Origin: Candidatus Sericytochromatia bacterium
GTDB lineage: Bacteria; Cyanobacteriota; Sericytochromatia; UBA7694; JACMQJ01
Direction: 5' to 3'
DNA: 36,713 nucleotides
Assembly: GCA_026004035.1 (NCBI GenBank)
Contig: BPII01000026.1
Location: 1-36,713, forward strand
Shown here piece by piece: positions 1 to 8,391 of this stretch (its first letter is position 1; every line of letters starts with the position of its first letter). The notes under the pieces are model-generated. The model was given only the letters and a program-made list of their open reading frames with translations, had not been told where the DNA came from and ran no database searches. The position numbers were made by a program, and so were the translations under genes.

Positions 1-388
1 ATTTTGTAAAATTCCATTTTATAAGTTCAGTACCTAATATTCCAGGAGCTTTTTTCTTTAAATAAGAATATAGTTCATGAGTATTTGGACCATTTACATC
101 TATTTTAGAAAACATAGGAAAAGTAACATTATACTTTGTTGAACAAAAACTATAAATTTCTTCATTATTACCAGGTTCTTGAGAACCAAATTGATTACAA
201 GGAAAACCTAATATTTCTAGTCCTTTATCATTATACTCTCTATAAAGTTCTTCTAGTTCTTTATATTGTGGTGTAAATCCACATTTACTAGCTACATTTA
301 CTATTAATAAAACCTTATTTTTAAAAGTTTCCATAGAAACTTCTTCATTTTTTATGTTTTTTACTTTTATGTCATAAATTGTTTTCAT
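1..388 (-). CDS. Glutathione peroxidase family protein (3' end outside window)
   Basis: This is a thiol peroxidase of the GPx family, which reduces hydroperoxides in the cytoplasm, usually with thioredoxin when Cys-based. The visible 129 residues start at the ATG at 388, preceded by an AAGGA ribosome site about 10 bases upstream. They contain the catalytic Cys36 in [12 protein letters not shown], the catalytic Gln66 in [12 protein letters not shown], a candidate resolving Cys82 in [13 protein letters not shown], and Trp125 in IKWNFTK. Cys, Gln and Trp are the family's catalytic triad, so the enzyme should be active. The C-terminal 30 or so residues lie beyond base 1. The gene carries no frameshift in the visible part. 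Family identity is very secure; the reductant is inferred from the Cys82 position. Confidence 0.95.
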   Translation of the reverse strand, partial: MKTIYDIKVKNIKNEEVSMETFKNKVLLIVNVASKCGFTPQYKELEELYREYNDKGLEILGFPCNQFGSQEPGNNEEIYSFCSTKYNVTFPMFSKIDVNGPNTHELYSYLKKKAPGILGTELIKWNFTK

Positions 389-623
389 TTATTTTATTCC
401 TTTAATATAAAACTATAAAAATATATTATCCAATTTTTCTTATTTTTAATTGAATTTAATATGATAATACTAATTAAAAATTTAAGATAAAATAGAAGGT
501 AATGAAATTAAGCTATAAAAAAATTAGTTCAAAAAACTGGTAATTACTAAATTTAGAGTATTTTTTAATATAAATCTCTAAAATAATTGTTACTAAATGA
601 TTTTAACTCATTTAAATAGGAAA

Positions 624-1379
624 TTAGTTCAGTACTTGCTGAATAGAATAATTTTTTGTAAGATTTACTAAGTCATATTCTTTCATAATACTTTTTATTT
701 TAGAAGCATAACTTGGGCTTGTAGCATAAGTTTTTGCAACTATATCTATAAATTCATAAGGATTTTTGTTTTTTGAATACTTTTCTAATCCTTTTTGATA
801 ACTTCTATAATCAGCTTGATATACTCTACCATGAGCCATAATTGCATCATAAAAGTTGCTATATTTAGCAAATCTGTCTGTAATTGTTACATATCTACCA
901 TTTATAAATTCTCTAGTTCTTACAGTTGTAGAGCCAGCACTACCAGATCCCTTTATACCAAAAATATTATAACCACCTATAGCATATTTTCCCCAGCCAG
1001 ATTCTAAAGCAGCTTGTGCCAAAGTTACAGAAGCAGGAACTCCATATTTTCTTTCCGATTCTAAAGCAGCAGGTAATAACGCTTTAAAAAAAGCTATTTT
1101 ATCACTTTGTCCAAGCTTTTTTAACTCTGATGGCTTCATTCTTTTTAGTTTGTCGATATCATTATTTGTAAAACTATTATCTAAGAATGAAAAATTATTA
1201 TTTACTTTACTAGAATCTCTACTTGTTAAAAATAACTGATCAGGTGATTTTAAAATTGTAGTTTCTGTATTTTTAAGACATAATAATTTAGAAATCCTGT
1301 CGGAAACAGAAGTAAAAGATTTTCTTATTATAGAAAAATCATTTACAAGAGAACTAAAAAAACTTCCTATTTGTGTCAT
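624..1379 (-). CDS. GH73 glucosaminidase-domain peptidoglycan hydrolase
   Basis: This is a 251-residue protein whose C-terminal part (about 95-235) is a mannosyl-glycoprotein endo-beta-N-acetylglucosaminidase (FlgJ-like, GH73) domain, which cleaves glycan strands of peptidoglycan. Seen in the sequence: VTLAQAALESGWG with catalytic Glu126, then YNIFGIKG, a basic beta-strand segment ending TITDRFAKYSNFYDAI, and the closing KTYATSPSYASKI motif of the family. Residues 1-95 are polar and low in complexity and show no signal peptide or membrane helix, so how the enzyme reaches the wall is unclear; a non-classical or flagellum-independent route would be needed. No flagellar genes lie nearby. The gene stands alone, on the same strand as the TPR gene upstream. 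Confidence 0.9.
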   Translation of the reverse strand: MTQIGSFFSSLVNDFSIIRKSFTSVSDRISKLLCLKNTETTILKSPDQLFLTSRDSSKVNNNFSFLDNSFTNNDIDKLKRMKPSELKKLGQSDKIAFFKALLPAALESERKYGVPASVTLAQAALESGWGKYAIGGYNIFGIKGSGSAGSTTVRTREFINGRYVTITDRFAKYSNFYDAIMAHGRVYQADYRSYQKGLEKYSKNKNPYEFIDIVAKTYATSPSYASKIKSIMKEYDLVNLTKNYSIQQVLN

Positions 1380-1501
1380 ATTTTTTTTGCTATAAAAAAT
1401 TATATAATACTTATATAGTTTTTTAAAAAAATTACTTGTCTTTATTAATAAAAAAATTGTTTTAACCTTTAAAATAAAGTTTTTTACAAAAATAGAAAAT
1501 G

Positions 1502-1530
1502 ATTATAGTATAAATGTATTATACTATAGT
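1502..1530 (-). terminator. Probable terminator hairpin after the TPR gene
   Basis: A 12-pair inverted repeat (ATTATAGTATAA / TTATACTATAGT, one G-T pair) with a 5-base loop lies 8 bases past the stop of the minus-strand TPR gene. In the direction of that gene it is followed by a T-rich stretch (ATTTTCTATTTTTG). The stem is almost all A-T, so it is a weak terminator at best. Confidence 0.5.
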
Positions 1531-1538
1531 TAAAAAAC

Positions 1539-2462
1539 TTATTTTAAATTTTTATATTTTTCTAAATTTTTCTTTGCTTCTTGAGAGCCTAATTTAGCTG
1601 CTATTTTCCAATCTTCCAAACAATTTTCTAAATCATTATATTTTTCAAAACAATAACCTCTATAAAGATATGCTTCTACATAATCTGGATTTAAAAGAAT
1701 ACATTTGTTAAAATCATTTATTGCTCTAAAATAGTCTTCTACTTCAAAATTAATATTTCCTCTTAAAAAATAGGGGTATGGATTATTTGGTTGTATTGTA
1801 ATAGCAATATCAAAATCTTTATATGCTTTTACTAATTCTTTTAACTCATAATATGCTAAACCTCTATCTATATAAACTTGAAAATATGTTGGATCATTAG
1901 TAGCAACTATTGTAAAATCATCTATAGCTTCTTGAAATTTTTCTAATTCACAATATGACAAAGCTCTACTATAGTATGAAGGTAAGTAACCTTTATCTAA
2001 TTCTATAGATTTTGAAAAATTGTCTATAGCTTCAATATATCTACCTATTTCATATAGACATAATCCTTTATTATAATAAGCTAAAGAAAATGAATTATCC
2101 AAGTTTATAACTAAATCATAAATATATAAAGCTTTTTCATACTCAAATAATTTAGCAAAACAATTTGCTATTGATAAATTAATTATTTTATCATTAGGAT
2201 TATCCTGTAAAGCTTTCTTAAAATCTTTTAATGCTAATAAATAATTTCCTAAATTATAATGTGCTAAACCCTTTAAATAATATACTTGTTTATAATGAGG
2301 TGCTAATTCTATACATTTCAAAAATTCTCTTATAGAATCATCATATTTTTTCTCTGTTAATAAATTATTACCTTTTATGTAATGAAAATAAGCTTCTATG
2401 CTTTTAAAAAAAGTTATATAAAGAGAAAAAAAAATTATAATTACTATTAAGATATATATCAC
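1539..2462 (-). CDS. Membrane-anchored protein with eight TPR repeats
   Basis: This is a 307-residue protein with an N-terminal membrane helix (about residues 2-19) followed by eight consecutive 34-residue tetratricopeptide repeats from about residue 26 to 297. The repeats carry the usual small and aromatic positions (for example AYYNKGLCLYEIGRYIEAIDNFSKSI). TPR arrays are protein-interaction scaffolds. The single helix at the very N-terminus with no polar leader suggests an anchored protein with the repeats on one face of the inner membrane; which face cannot be told. Translation starts at a GTG, as no in-frame ATG exists in the repeat-free N-terminus. It is divergent from the asparaginase gene, 50 bases away, so the two share an upstream region. 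No enzymatic domain is visible. Confidence 0.85.
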   Translation of the reverse strand: MIYILIVIIIFFSLYITFFKSIEAYFHYIKGNNLLTEKKYDDSIREFLKCIELAPHYKQVYYLKGLAHYNLGNYLLALKDFKKALQDNPNDKIINLSIANCFAKLFEYEKALYIYDLVINLDNSFSLAYYNKGLCLYEIGRYIEAIDNFSKSIELDKGYLPSYYSRALSYCELEKFQEAIDDFTIVATNDPTYFQVYIDRGLAYYELKELVKAYKDFDIAITIQPNNPYPYFLRGNINFEVEDYFRAINDFNKCILLNPDYVEAYLYRGYCFEKYNDLENCLEDWKIAAKLGSQEAKKNLEKYKNLK

Positions 2463-2512
2463 AATTTAAATTTTAAATCTAACATATATATTCTAATATA
2501 GATTTTTAGTTT

Positions 2513-3487
2513 ATGATTGAGCCAAAACTTTTATCAATAGTAAAAAGAAACAATATAGATGAGTCTTATCATTATGGTTGGTTTTTAATAACTGATTGTA
2601 ATAATAAAATAATATTTGGTAGTAATAAACAATATCCGAATGTTTTTTTGCGCTCATCTATAAAATCAGTTCAAGCACTACCATTATTATATTCAAATGG
2701 TATTAAAGAATTTAAAATAACAGAAGAAGAATTAGCTATTATTTGTGCATCTCATAGTGGAGAAAGAATTCATACTAATGTAGTAAAAAGAATATTGAAG
2801 AAAATTAATTTAAATGAAAGTTATTTAAAGTGCGGTATTCATCCTCCATTTGACAAAGAAACAAACGAAAAGTTAATAAAAAGAAATAAAAAACCCAATG
2901 TTTTACATTGTAATTGTTCTGGTAAGCATGCAGGAATGTTAGCTTCTTGTATAATAAATAACTGGAATATAAATAATTACTATGATTATAATCACCCTTT
3001 ACAAATACAGATTAGAAAAATTTTATTAGAATTATCTGAAGAAAAAGAAGAAAACATAAAGCATGGAATTGATGGTTGCGGTGTTCCTACTTACTCTATG
3101 AATATGAAAAATATTGGTATCTTATTTAATAAACTTGCTACATTAAAGGATAATGAATTTGAGTTAATAAGAAATGCTTTTTTAAATAACCCTTATCTAA
3201 TAGGAGGAAAAGAAAGAGGAGATACATTGCTAATAGAAGCTGGAGAAAAAAGATTTTTTTCTAAAAGTGGTGGTGAAGCTATAATTGGTGTTTCAATACC
3301 AAATGAAAAATTATCAATAGTATTAAAAATAGCTGATGGTTCTTTGAGATGTATAATACCAACAATTATTGCTATACTTAATAAGATAGGTATAAATAAC
3401 AATAATCTTGAAGAACTTAAAGAAAAAATGTCTTTAATATATAATAATGACAATAAAGTAGTTGGTAATATCCAAGTCTTAATATAA
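2513..3487 (+). CDS. L-asparaginase, Rhizobium etli (AnsA / asparaginase II) type
   Basis: This 324-residue enzyme hydrolyses L-asparagine to aspartate and ammonia. It belongs to the class typified by the Rhizobium etli enzyme (PF06089), unrelated to E. coli AnsA/AnsB. Visible motifs are LRSSIKSVQALPL (Ser48-Ser49-x-Lys51, the Ser-Lys nucleophile pair of this class), Ser80 in ICASHSGE, CNCSGKHAGM (Cys135 and Lys138) and DGCGVP (Cys189). Cys135, Lys138 and Cys189 match the zinc ligands described for the R. etli enzyme. The C-terminal GEAIIGVSIPNEKLSIVLKI and DGSLR segments are also typical. No signal peptide is present, so it is cytoplasmic. Its stop lies one base from the convergent rsmE stop. 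Start choice is the first ATG; no strong ribosome site precedes it. Confidence 0.92.
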   Translation: MIEPKLLSIVKRNNIDESYHYGWFLITDCNNKIIFGSNKQYPNVFLRSSIKSVQALPLLYSNGIKEFKITEEELAIICASHSGERIHTNVVKRILKKINLNESYLKCGIHPPFDKETNEKLIKRNKKPNVLHCNCSGKHAGMLASCIINNWNINNYYDYNHPLQIQIRKILLELSEEKEENIKHGIDGCGVPTYSMNMKNIGILFNKLATLKDNEFELIRNAFLNNPYLIGGKERGDTLLIEAGEKRFFSKSGGEAIIGVSIPNEKLSIVLKIADGSLRCIIPTIIAILNKIGINNNNLEELKEKMSLIYNNDNKVVGNIQVLI

Positions 3488-3488
3488 T

Positions 3489-4214
3489 TCAAAGATTAAA
3501 TTCATATAAAAAATTAGATATAGCTGCTAAAATAGCTGTTTCTGTTCTCAATATATTATCTGTTATTTTGAATAAATTATAATTTTCATTTACAAAAAAG
3601 TTTATTTCTTTTTCTGAAAATCCACCTTCTGGACCAAACATAATAAAGTTATTATCTTGTAAAGAATAATTTTTAATAATATCTTTCAAAAAAATGTTTG
3701 CATTCTCAAAAGCTATAAATGTATTTTCTTTATTAAAATATTTTTTAAATTTATCCATATTTATAGGTTCTTTTAATACTGGCATAAAAGCTCTTTTACT
3801 CTGTTCTGATGAATTTTTAATTATTTTGTTAAATCTTTCATATTTAGACTTAAATAAATTTAAATTTACAATAGTATTATCAGTTACAATAGGGTAAATT
3901 TCATAAATTCCTAATTGAGTTGATTTTTCCAGTATTTCTTCAAATGTAGATATTTTTAAAATGGATTGAATTAGTGATAATTTTTTTCTATTGTTATCTT
4001 TCTTTTCTTTAAAATTAATAGAAAAAATTATTTTATGTTTTTGAATATCTGTTATGATTGATGAATATATATTACCTTTATTGTCTAAAATGTTTAACTT
4101 GCTACCTTTTTTCAATCTTAAAACATTTATTAAATGATTATAATTATCCAAATCTTTTATAATATTATTTTTTATTTCATCTTCATTTAAAAATATATTA
4201 GGTATATGTTTCAT
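3489..4214 (-). CDS. rsmE: 16S rRNA m3U1498 methyltransferase RsmE
   Basis: RsmE is a SPOUT-class methyltransferase that uses S-adenosylmethionine to methylate N3 of U1498 of 16S rRNA in the assembled 30S subunit. The 241-residue length is normal. The N-terminal PUA-like part (NHLINVLRLKKGSKLNILD) is followed by the knotted SPOUT domain with FIMFGPEGGFSEKEINFF and the C-terminal KITDNILRTETAILAAISNF, which form the SAM-binding trefoil knot. It sits tail to tail with the asparaginase gene and head to head with recA (about 105 bases apart), so it is a single-gene unit. Upstream, on its own strand, is TATAAT close to the start codon, with no strong ribosome site, suggesting a short leader. Confidence 0.95.
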   Translation of the reverse strand: MKHIPNIFLNEDEIKNNIIKDLDNYNHLINVLRLKKGSKLNILDNKGNIYSSIITDIQKHKIIFSINFKEKKDNNRKKLSLIQSILKISTFEEILEKSTQLGIYEIYPIVTDNTIVNLNLFKSKYERFNKIIKNSSEQSKRAFMPVLKEPINMDKFKKYFNKENTFIAFENANIFLKDIIKNYSLQDNNFIMFGPEGGFSEKEINFFVNENYNLFKITDNILRTETAILAAISNFLYEFNL

Positions 4215-4263
4215 CTTTCTTCAAAAGAAAAAAAATTATACACTTGATTATTAGTATTTCTAT

Positions 4264-4292
4264 TTTACAAATACATCAAATTATTATATAAT
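4264..4292 (+). promoter_or_regulatory. Sigma-70 type promoter of recA
   Basis: TTTACA (4264-4269) and a perfect TATAAT (4287-4292) are separated by 17 bases, ideal spacing for a housekeeping sigma factor. Predicted transcription start is near 4299, about 20 bases before the recA ATG. I see no LexA-type inverted repeat overlapping it, so SOS control is not evident from sequence. Confidence 0.7.
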
Positions 4293-4319
4293 AACTCATA
4301 ATATTTTGGAATTTAAAGT

Positions 4320-5365
4320 ATGGTAACTACAAAAGAAAAAACTATAAATAATAATTTAGATGATAATAAGAAAAAAGCATTAGATAGTGCTATATCACAA
4401 ATAGAAAAAATCTATGGTAAAAATAGCATAATGAAACTTGGAGATGTAGCAAAAGAAAAGGTAGAAGTTATACCAACAGGTGCTTTATCTTTAGATATAG
4501 CTATAGGCGTTGGAGGAATACCAAAAGGTAGGGTAATAGAAATATATGGTCCTGAATCAGGAGGAAAAACAACTTTATCTTTACATATAATTGCTGAAAC
4601 TCAAAAAGCAGGAGGAATAGCAGCATTTATAGATGCTGAACATGCTTTAGATCCTCAATATGCTAAAAAGATAGGAGTAGATATTGATAATTTACTTGTA
4701 TCTCAACCTAGTTCTGGAGAAGAAGCATTAGAAATAGCTGAAACATTAGTAAGAACTCAAGCTGTAGATTTAATTGTTATAGATTCTGTAGCTGCCCTTG
4801 TTCCAAAAGCTGAATTAGAAGGTGAAATGGGAGAAGCTCAAATAGGATTACAAGCTAGGTTAATGTCTCAAGCACTAAGAAAATTAACATCGTCAATAGG
4901 TAAGTCTAATTGTGCTGTAATATTTATAAATCAATTAAGAGAAAAAGTTGGTGTTATGTATGGAAATCCTGAAGTAACTACAGGCGGTAGAGCTTTAAGA
5001 TTTTATGCATCATTAAGAATTGAAATAAGAAGAGTAGAATCTATAAAAGATAAAAATGGTGAAATAGGTAATAGAGTAAAAGCTAAAATTGTTAAAAATA
5101 AAGTTGCACCTCCTTTTAAGCAAGCTGAATTTGATATTATATTTGGACAAGGTAATTTCATCTGAAGGATGCATATTAGATTTAGCAGTTGAAAATAATA
5201 TTATACAAAAAGAGCGGTTCTTGGTATGCTTATAAAGATACAAAAATAGGTCAAGGAAGAGATAATGCTAGAGAATATTTAAAAGAAAATCCTTCTGTTT
5301 TAAAAGAAATTGAAAAACAAGTAAGAGAATTAATTGAAAATAATGCAGATAATTTAGAATCTTAA
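4320..5365 (+). CDS. recA: Recombinase RecA (two +1 frameshifts as read)
   Basis: RecA coats single-stranded DNA and drives homologous strand exchange and LexA-type autocleavage. The first 275 residues read cleanly: Walker [10 protein letters not shown], Walker [13 protein letters not shown], the MAW-like DNA-binding loops ([22 protein letters not shown] and [20 protein letters not shown]). The frame then breaks at the doubled A at 5155-5156 (expected GQG-ISSEG) and again at the A-run 5207-5211 (expected QKSGSWY). Removing one base at each gives an uninterrupted 347-residue RecA ending [12 protein letters not shown] at the TAA at 5363-5365, the normal length. An inactive recA is very unlikely in a free-replicating cell, so I read both as sequence errors. 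The start at 4320 fits the promoter and a weak GGA ribosome site. Confidence 0.95.
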
Positions 5366-5378
5366 TATATCTTTTAAA

Positions 5379-5459
5379 TGGGGATGGTGAGATTCGAACT
5401 CACACGGTTTCCCGCCACCCCCCTCAAGATGGTGCGTCTACCAGTTTCGCCACATCCCC
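5379..5459 (-). tRNA. tRNA-Leu (anticodon GAG), with one extra G beside the anticodon
   Basis: The reverse strand folds as a class II tRNA: acceptor stem GGGGATG/CATCCCC (7 pairs), D stem GCG/CGC with GGTAGA loop, variable arm CGG-GAAA-CCG, T arm GTGAG-TTCGAAT-CTCAC, discriminator A at 5379. CCA is not encoded. The anticodon is GAG (Leu, CUY codons). The anticodon stem pairs only if one G is dropped from the six-G run (C-run 5418-5423 on the plus strand): then CCATC pairs with GGTGG around the 7-base loop TTGAGGG. As written the loop or stem has one base too many. A TATAAT lies at 5474-5479 on this strand, about 15 bases upstream. It converges on recA. Confidence 0.92.
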
Positions 5460-5535
5460 ATTTGATTTATAGAATTATATCATAATTCATAAAATTTTTA
5501 TTGTATAATTTAAGATAATTTTACTAAACTAATTT

Positions 5536-5946
5536 ATGAAAAAAAAAGAAGCAAGAACTTTTAAAATAAAAGATTTTATGATGAACATAATATATTGTCA
5601 TAATTTAAATAAAACAATAGAATTTTATCAAAAATATTTTGGTTTTGAAATAGAAAAAGATTTAGGTCAATTTTCTGTCTATGGTAGAGCAGGTAATATT
5701 AATTTATGGATAATTGGTGGATTTAAGTATTCTTCAGAACAAGGTAATATAAGTCATACATCTGTAGTTTATTATGTTGAAGATATATTTGATTTATTTA
5801 AACAATTTAAACTTGATGATGTTGTAACAGTTCAAAAAGAGCCCATTAGAATGCCAAATGGAATGTACTGGTTTCAAGCTTTTGATCCATCAGGAAATAT
5901 AATAGAATTTGTAGGAGAATTAAATTTAAATAAACTTAATGTCTAG
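5536..5946 (+). CDS. VOC (glyoxalase/bleomycin-resistance) superfamily protein
   Basis: This 136-residue protein has the vicinal-oxygen-chelate fold: a first beta-alpha-beta-beta-beta unit (residues about 15-60; YCHNLNKTIEFYQKYFGFEIEKDLG) and a second (about 70-130; VYYVEDIFDLFKQF ... MPNGMYWFQAFDPSGNIIEFVGE). Candidate metal ligands are His19, His75 and the C-terminal Glu of NIIEFVGE, the usual positions in this fold. The substrate cannot be named: VOC members include glyoxalase I, dioxygenases and resistance proteins. The N-terminal extension before the domain is basic and about 15 residues long; an internal Met at 15-16 could be the true start. A TATAAT lies about 30 bases upstream of the start. 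Its 3' end overlaps the convergent Get3d-like gene by 21 bases. Confidence 0.8.
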   Translation: MKKKEARTFKIKDFMMNIIYCHNLNKTIEFYQKYFGFEIEKDLGQFSVYGRAGNINLWIIGGFKYSSEQGNISHTSVVYYVEDIFDLFKQFKLDDVVTVQKEPIRMPNGMYWFQAFDPSGNIIEFVGELNLNKLNV

Positions 5947-7074
5947 ATATTGATTATTAAATTCAGCATCAACTGGTTCTAAATTGCTCAAAGTTCTAGG
6001 TAAGACTATATTTTTTCTAAAATTTCCTATTTCAATTATAAAATCATCATTATTCTTTTTAAGATTAAATTTTTCTTTCTCTATAAACGGCATATAAATA
6101 GATAATATATAACTATTATCTTCTTTTTTTATTTTCTGAAGATTTTCTTTAAACATAACTTTAGTAGGATCATTATCTAAAAAAAATATTATCAGCTATT
6201 TTTTCTAATAATTCTAATCCTACTGCCTCTGTTTCTAACATTTTATTATTTAGAATAGGAATTGGAGAAAATGTATTATTAATTTCTTCTAAATATTTTC
6301 TCTGTAATTTTGTCCAGTTATTGTCTAAAGTATTATCAATAATTTTATTACATATAATACAATCAACATTATAACCATATAAATTAAAGTAAGTAAAAGC
6401 TCTTTGTGATTCTTTTAAAACCATTTTTTCTGGATTTAAAATTATTCTAACAGATGTCTGATTTGAGTCATTAACAATTTCTCTTACTTCAGCAATTTGT
6501 TTTAATAATCTTTCAATAGCTTGAAAAACATTATCTTCAGGTAATAATAAAGATGTTTTACTCATAATAGGGTCTCATAAAACCTACAGCTGTTCTTGTT
6601 ATAGTAAATACTTTACTAATATACCAATCTACAACATCAGGTAAAGTTAAAAGTCTAACAGATTCACCTGTTGGAGCACAATCTATAACTATAAAATCAA
6701 ACTGTCCTGATTTTACATGTAAGTTTAATTGAAATAAACTTGAAAGTTCTTCCATTCCTGGTGCAATAGCTAATTCATCAGCAACAATATTTTCAAATCC
6801 TTTTGTTATAAGAAGTGATGAAATATAAGCTTGTAACTCCCCCCAATGTTCTCTTATTTCATCTAAAACATTGACTTCTTGTGCCCATAAATTATCAGCT
6901 ACTTTAGTAGGTTTTCCACTTAAAGGAACATTTAAAGAATCAGATAAACTATGAGCTGGATCAGTGCTAATAACTAAAGTTCTATATCCAAGTTTTGATG
7001 CTTTTAAAGCTGTGGCTGCTGATATTGTTGTTTTACCTACACCACCTTTACCTGTATGAAAAAACTATTCTCAT
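5926..7074 (-). CDS. Get3d/ArsA-like ATPase with C-terminal alpha-crystallin-like domain (three +1 frameshifts as read)
   Basis: This is a deviant-Walker P-loop ATPase of the ArsA/Get3 family. Repaired, it starts MRIVFHTGKGGVGKTT (ATG at 7074), continues STDPAHSLSDSL (switch I), FIVIDCAPTGESVRLL (switch II / Walker B) and MRPIMSKTSLLLPEDN, then a helical region, and ends in a beta-rich tail (MPFIEKEKFNLKKN ... PRTLSNLEPVDAEF) matching the ArsA HSP20-like domain. That architecture is the Get3d type known from cyanobacteria and plastids, whose client is not established. Frames break at the A-run 7059-7064, the GGG at 6570-6572 and the A-run 6179-6186; one base less in each gives 381 residues. 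It follows dapL by 7 bases on the same strand, so the two are probably co-transcribed. Confidence 0.88.
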
Positions 7075-7081
7075 AAAATAC

Positions 7082-8256
7082 CTATGAAAAATTTATATTA
7101 CTATCTTTTAACCTTTGCATTGCTATTTTTAATCTTTCTTCAGGGACTGTTAGAGCAATTCTAAAGTAACCTTCACCGTATTCTCCGTACCCAATTCCTG
7201 GTGTTATTATTATTCCTGTTTTTTCTAAAACATAAGAACAAAACTCTGTTGATGAGAAACCTTTAGGAGTTTTTAACCACATATAAAATGTTGCTTTTAA
7301 CATCAGGTATTTTCCAACCTAATTCTGATAAAGCTTCTATAACAATATCTCTTCTTTTTTGATATATTTTATTCATTTCATAAACATTATCTTGATTTCC
7401 TAATATTGCTGTTATGCCTGCTTTTTGTATAGCTTTAAAAACTCCAGAATCAATATTATTTTTAATCTTTCCTAAATTAGATATAGCATCTTTATTACCA
7501 ACCTGCCCATACCAATTCTCCAACCTGTCATATTATATGTTTTACTTAATGAGTTTAAATTCTATACATACATCTTTAGAACCTTTAACTTCTAAAAAAC
7601 TATGTGCTTTATATCCATCAAAGGTCATTTCTGAATATGCTAAATCATGACAAACAAGTATTTCATATTTTTTTGCAAAATGAACTACTTTCTCAAAAAA
7701 TTCTAAATCAGCTATTGCACCAGTAGGATTATTAGGATAATTTAAAAACATTAATTTAGTTTTTTCTAGCTACTTCTTCAGGTATCTTATTTAAATCAGG
7801 TAAAAATTTATTTTCTTCTAATAATGGCATAGTATATGGTATTCCACCAGCAAAAAAAGTAGCTATTTTATAAACAGGATATGCAGGATCAGGTACTAAA
7901 TTATAATCACCATTATCAACATAAGCTAAATGTATATGTGCTAAACCTTCTTTTGAACCTATCAAACATAAAACTTCTTTATCAGGGTCAAGTTCTACAT
8001 TAAATCTTTTTAAATAATATTCAGAAACAGCTTTTTTAAACTCTTTTGTTCCATCATAAGGAGGGTAATTATGATTTTCTGTTTTGTAAATTTCTTCATT
8101 CATTTTATCTATTATATGTTTTGGTGTAGGATAATCAGGATCCCCTATACCTAAACTTATAACATCTATACCTTTAGATATTGCTTCTTCTTTTTTTCTA
8201 TCCAACTCAGCAAATAAGTAAGGAGGTATTAATTCCATTCTTTTAGCTGTTCTCAT
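7082..8256 (-). CDS. dapL: LL-diaminopimelate aminotransferase DapL (five +1 frameshifts as read)
   Basis: DapL is a PLP enzyme that converts tetrahydrodipicolinate straight to LL-diaminopimelate for peptidoglycan and lysine, the pathway variant used by Cyanobacteria, Chlamydiae and plants. The repaired 389-residue protein contains [47 protein letters not shown], the PLP lysine in [19 protein letters not shown], and [18 protein letters not shown]. Breaks are at T-run 7760-7765, TTT 7554-7556, CCC 7506-7508, CC 7502-7503 and T-run 7295-7298; each needs one base removed. Five lesions of one sign in an essential biosynthetic gene point to sequence error rather than decay. An AAGAGG ribosome site precedes the ATG at 8256. 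A related class I aminotransferase cannot be fully excluded, but the motifs favour DapL. Confidence 0.88.
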
Positions 8257-8340
8257 AAAAACCTCTTTTTAACAAAATAACTAGATAATTAGTATATCAC
8301 TTATGATATATAATTTTGATTTTATTATAAAAAAGAAATA

Positions 8341-8367
8341 AAAAAAGCCACCTTTTTAAGGTGGCTT
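8341..8367 (-). terminator. Rho-independent terminator of the porin gene
   Basis: The inverted repeat AAGCCACCTT/AAGGTGGCTT (8345-8367) forms a GC-rich stem with a short A/T loop. On the minus strand it is followed by a run of six or more T. It lies about 25 bases past the porin stop, which fits a strongly expressed outer-membrane gene. Confidence 0.9.
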
Positions 8368-8391
8368 ATACACAAAGCTCTCTTAGAAGTT

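Noticed and set aside
795..1007. Plus-strand reading frame opposite the GH73 gene
   Set aside because: It is a shadow of the GH73 gene, with no ribosome site and a composition unlike the neighbours.
3193..3492. Minus-strand reading frame opposite the asparaginase gene
   Set aside because: It is antisense to conserved catalytic segments and has no recognisable features.
5379..5459. The tRNA-Leu as a +1 suppressor that reads the shifted genes
   Set aside because: A GAG anticodon with an added base would read a CUC/CUU-based quadruplet, and the shift sites do not contain such codons.
5155..7765. Programmed +1 frameshifting or poly-A transcriptional slippage as an explanation for the broken genes
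   Set aside because: The sites share no slippery motif, include short G and C runs, and occur several times in a single gene. An extra base also sits in a tRNA, which is not translated. Sequence error is simpler.
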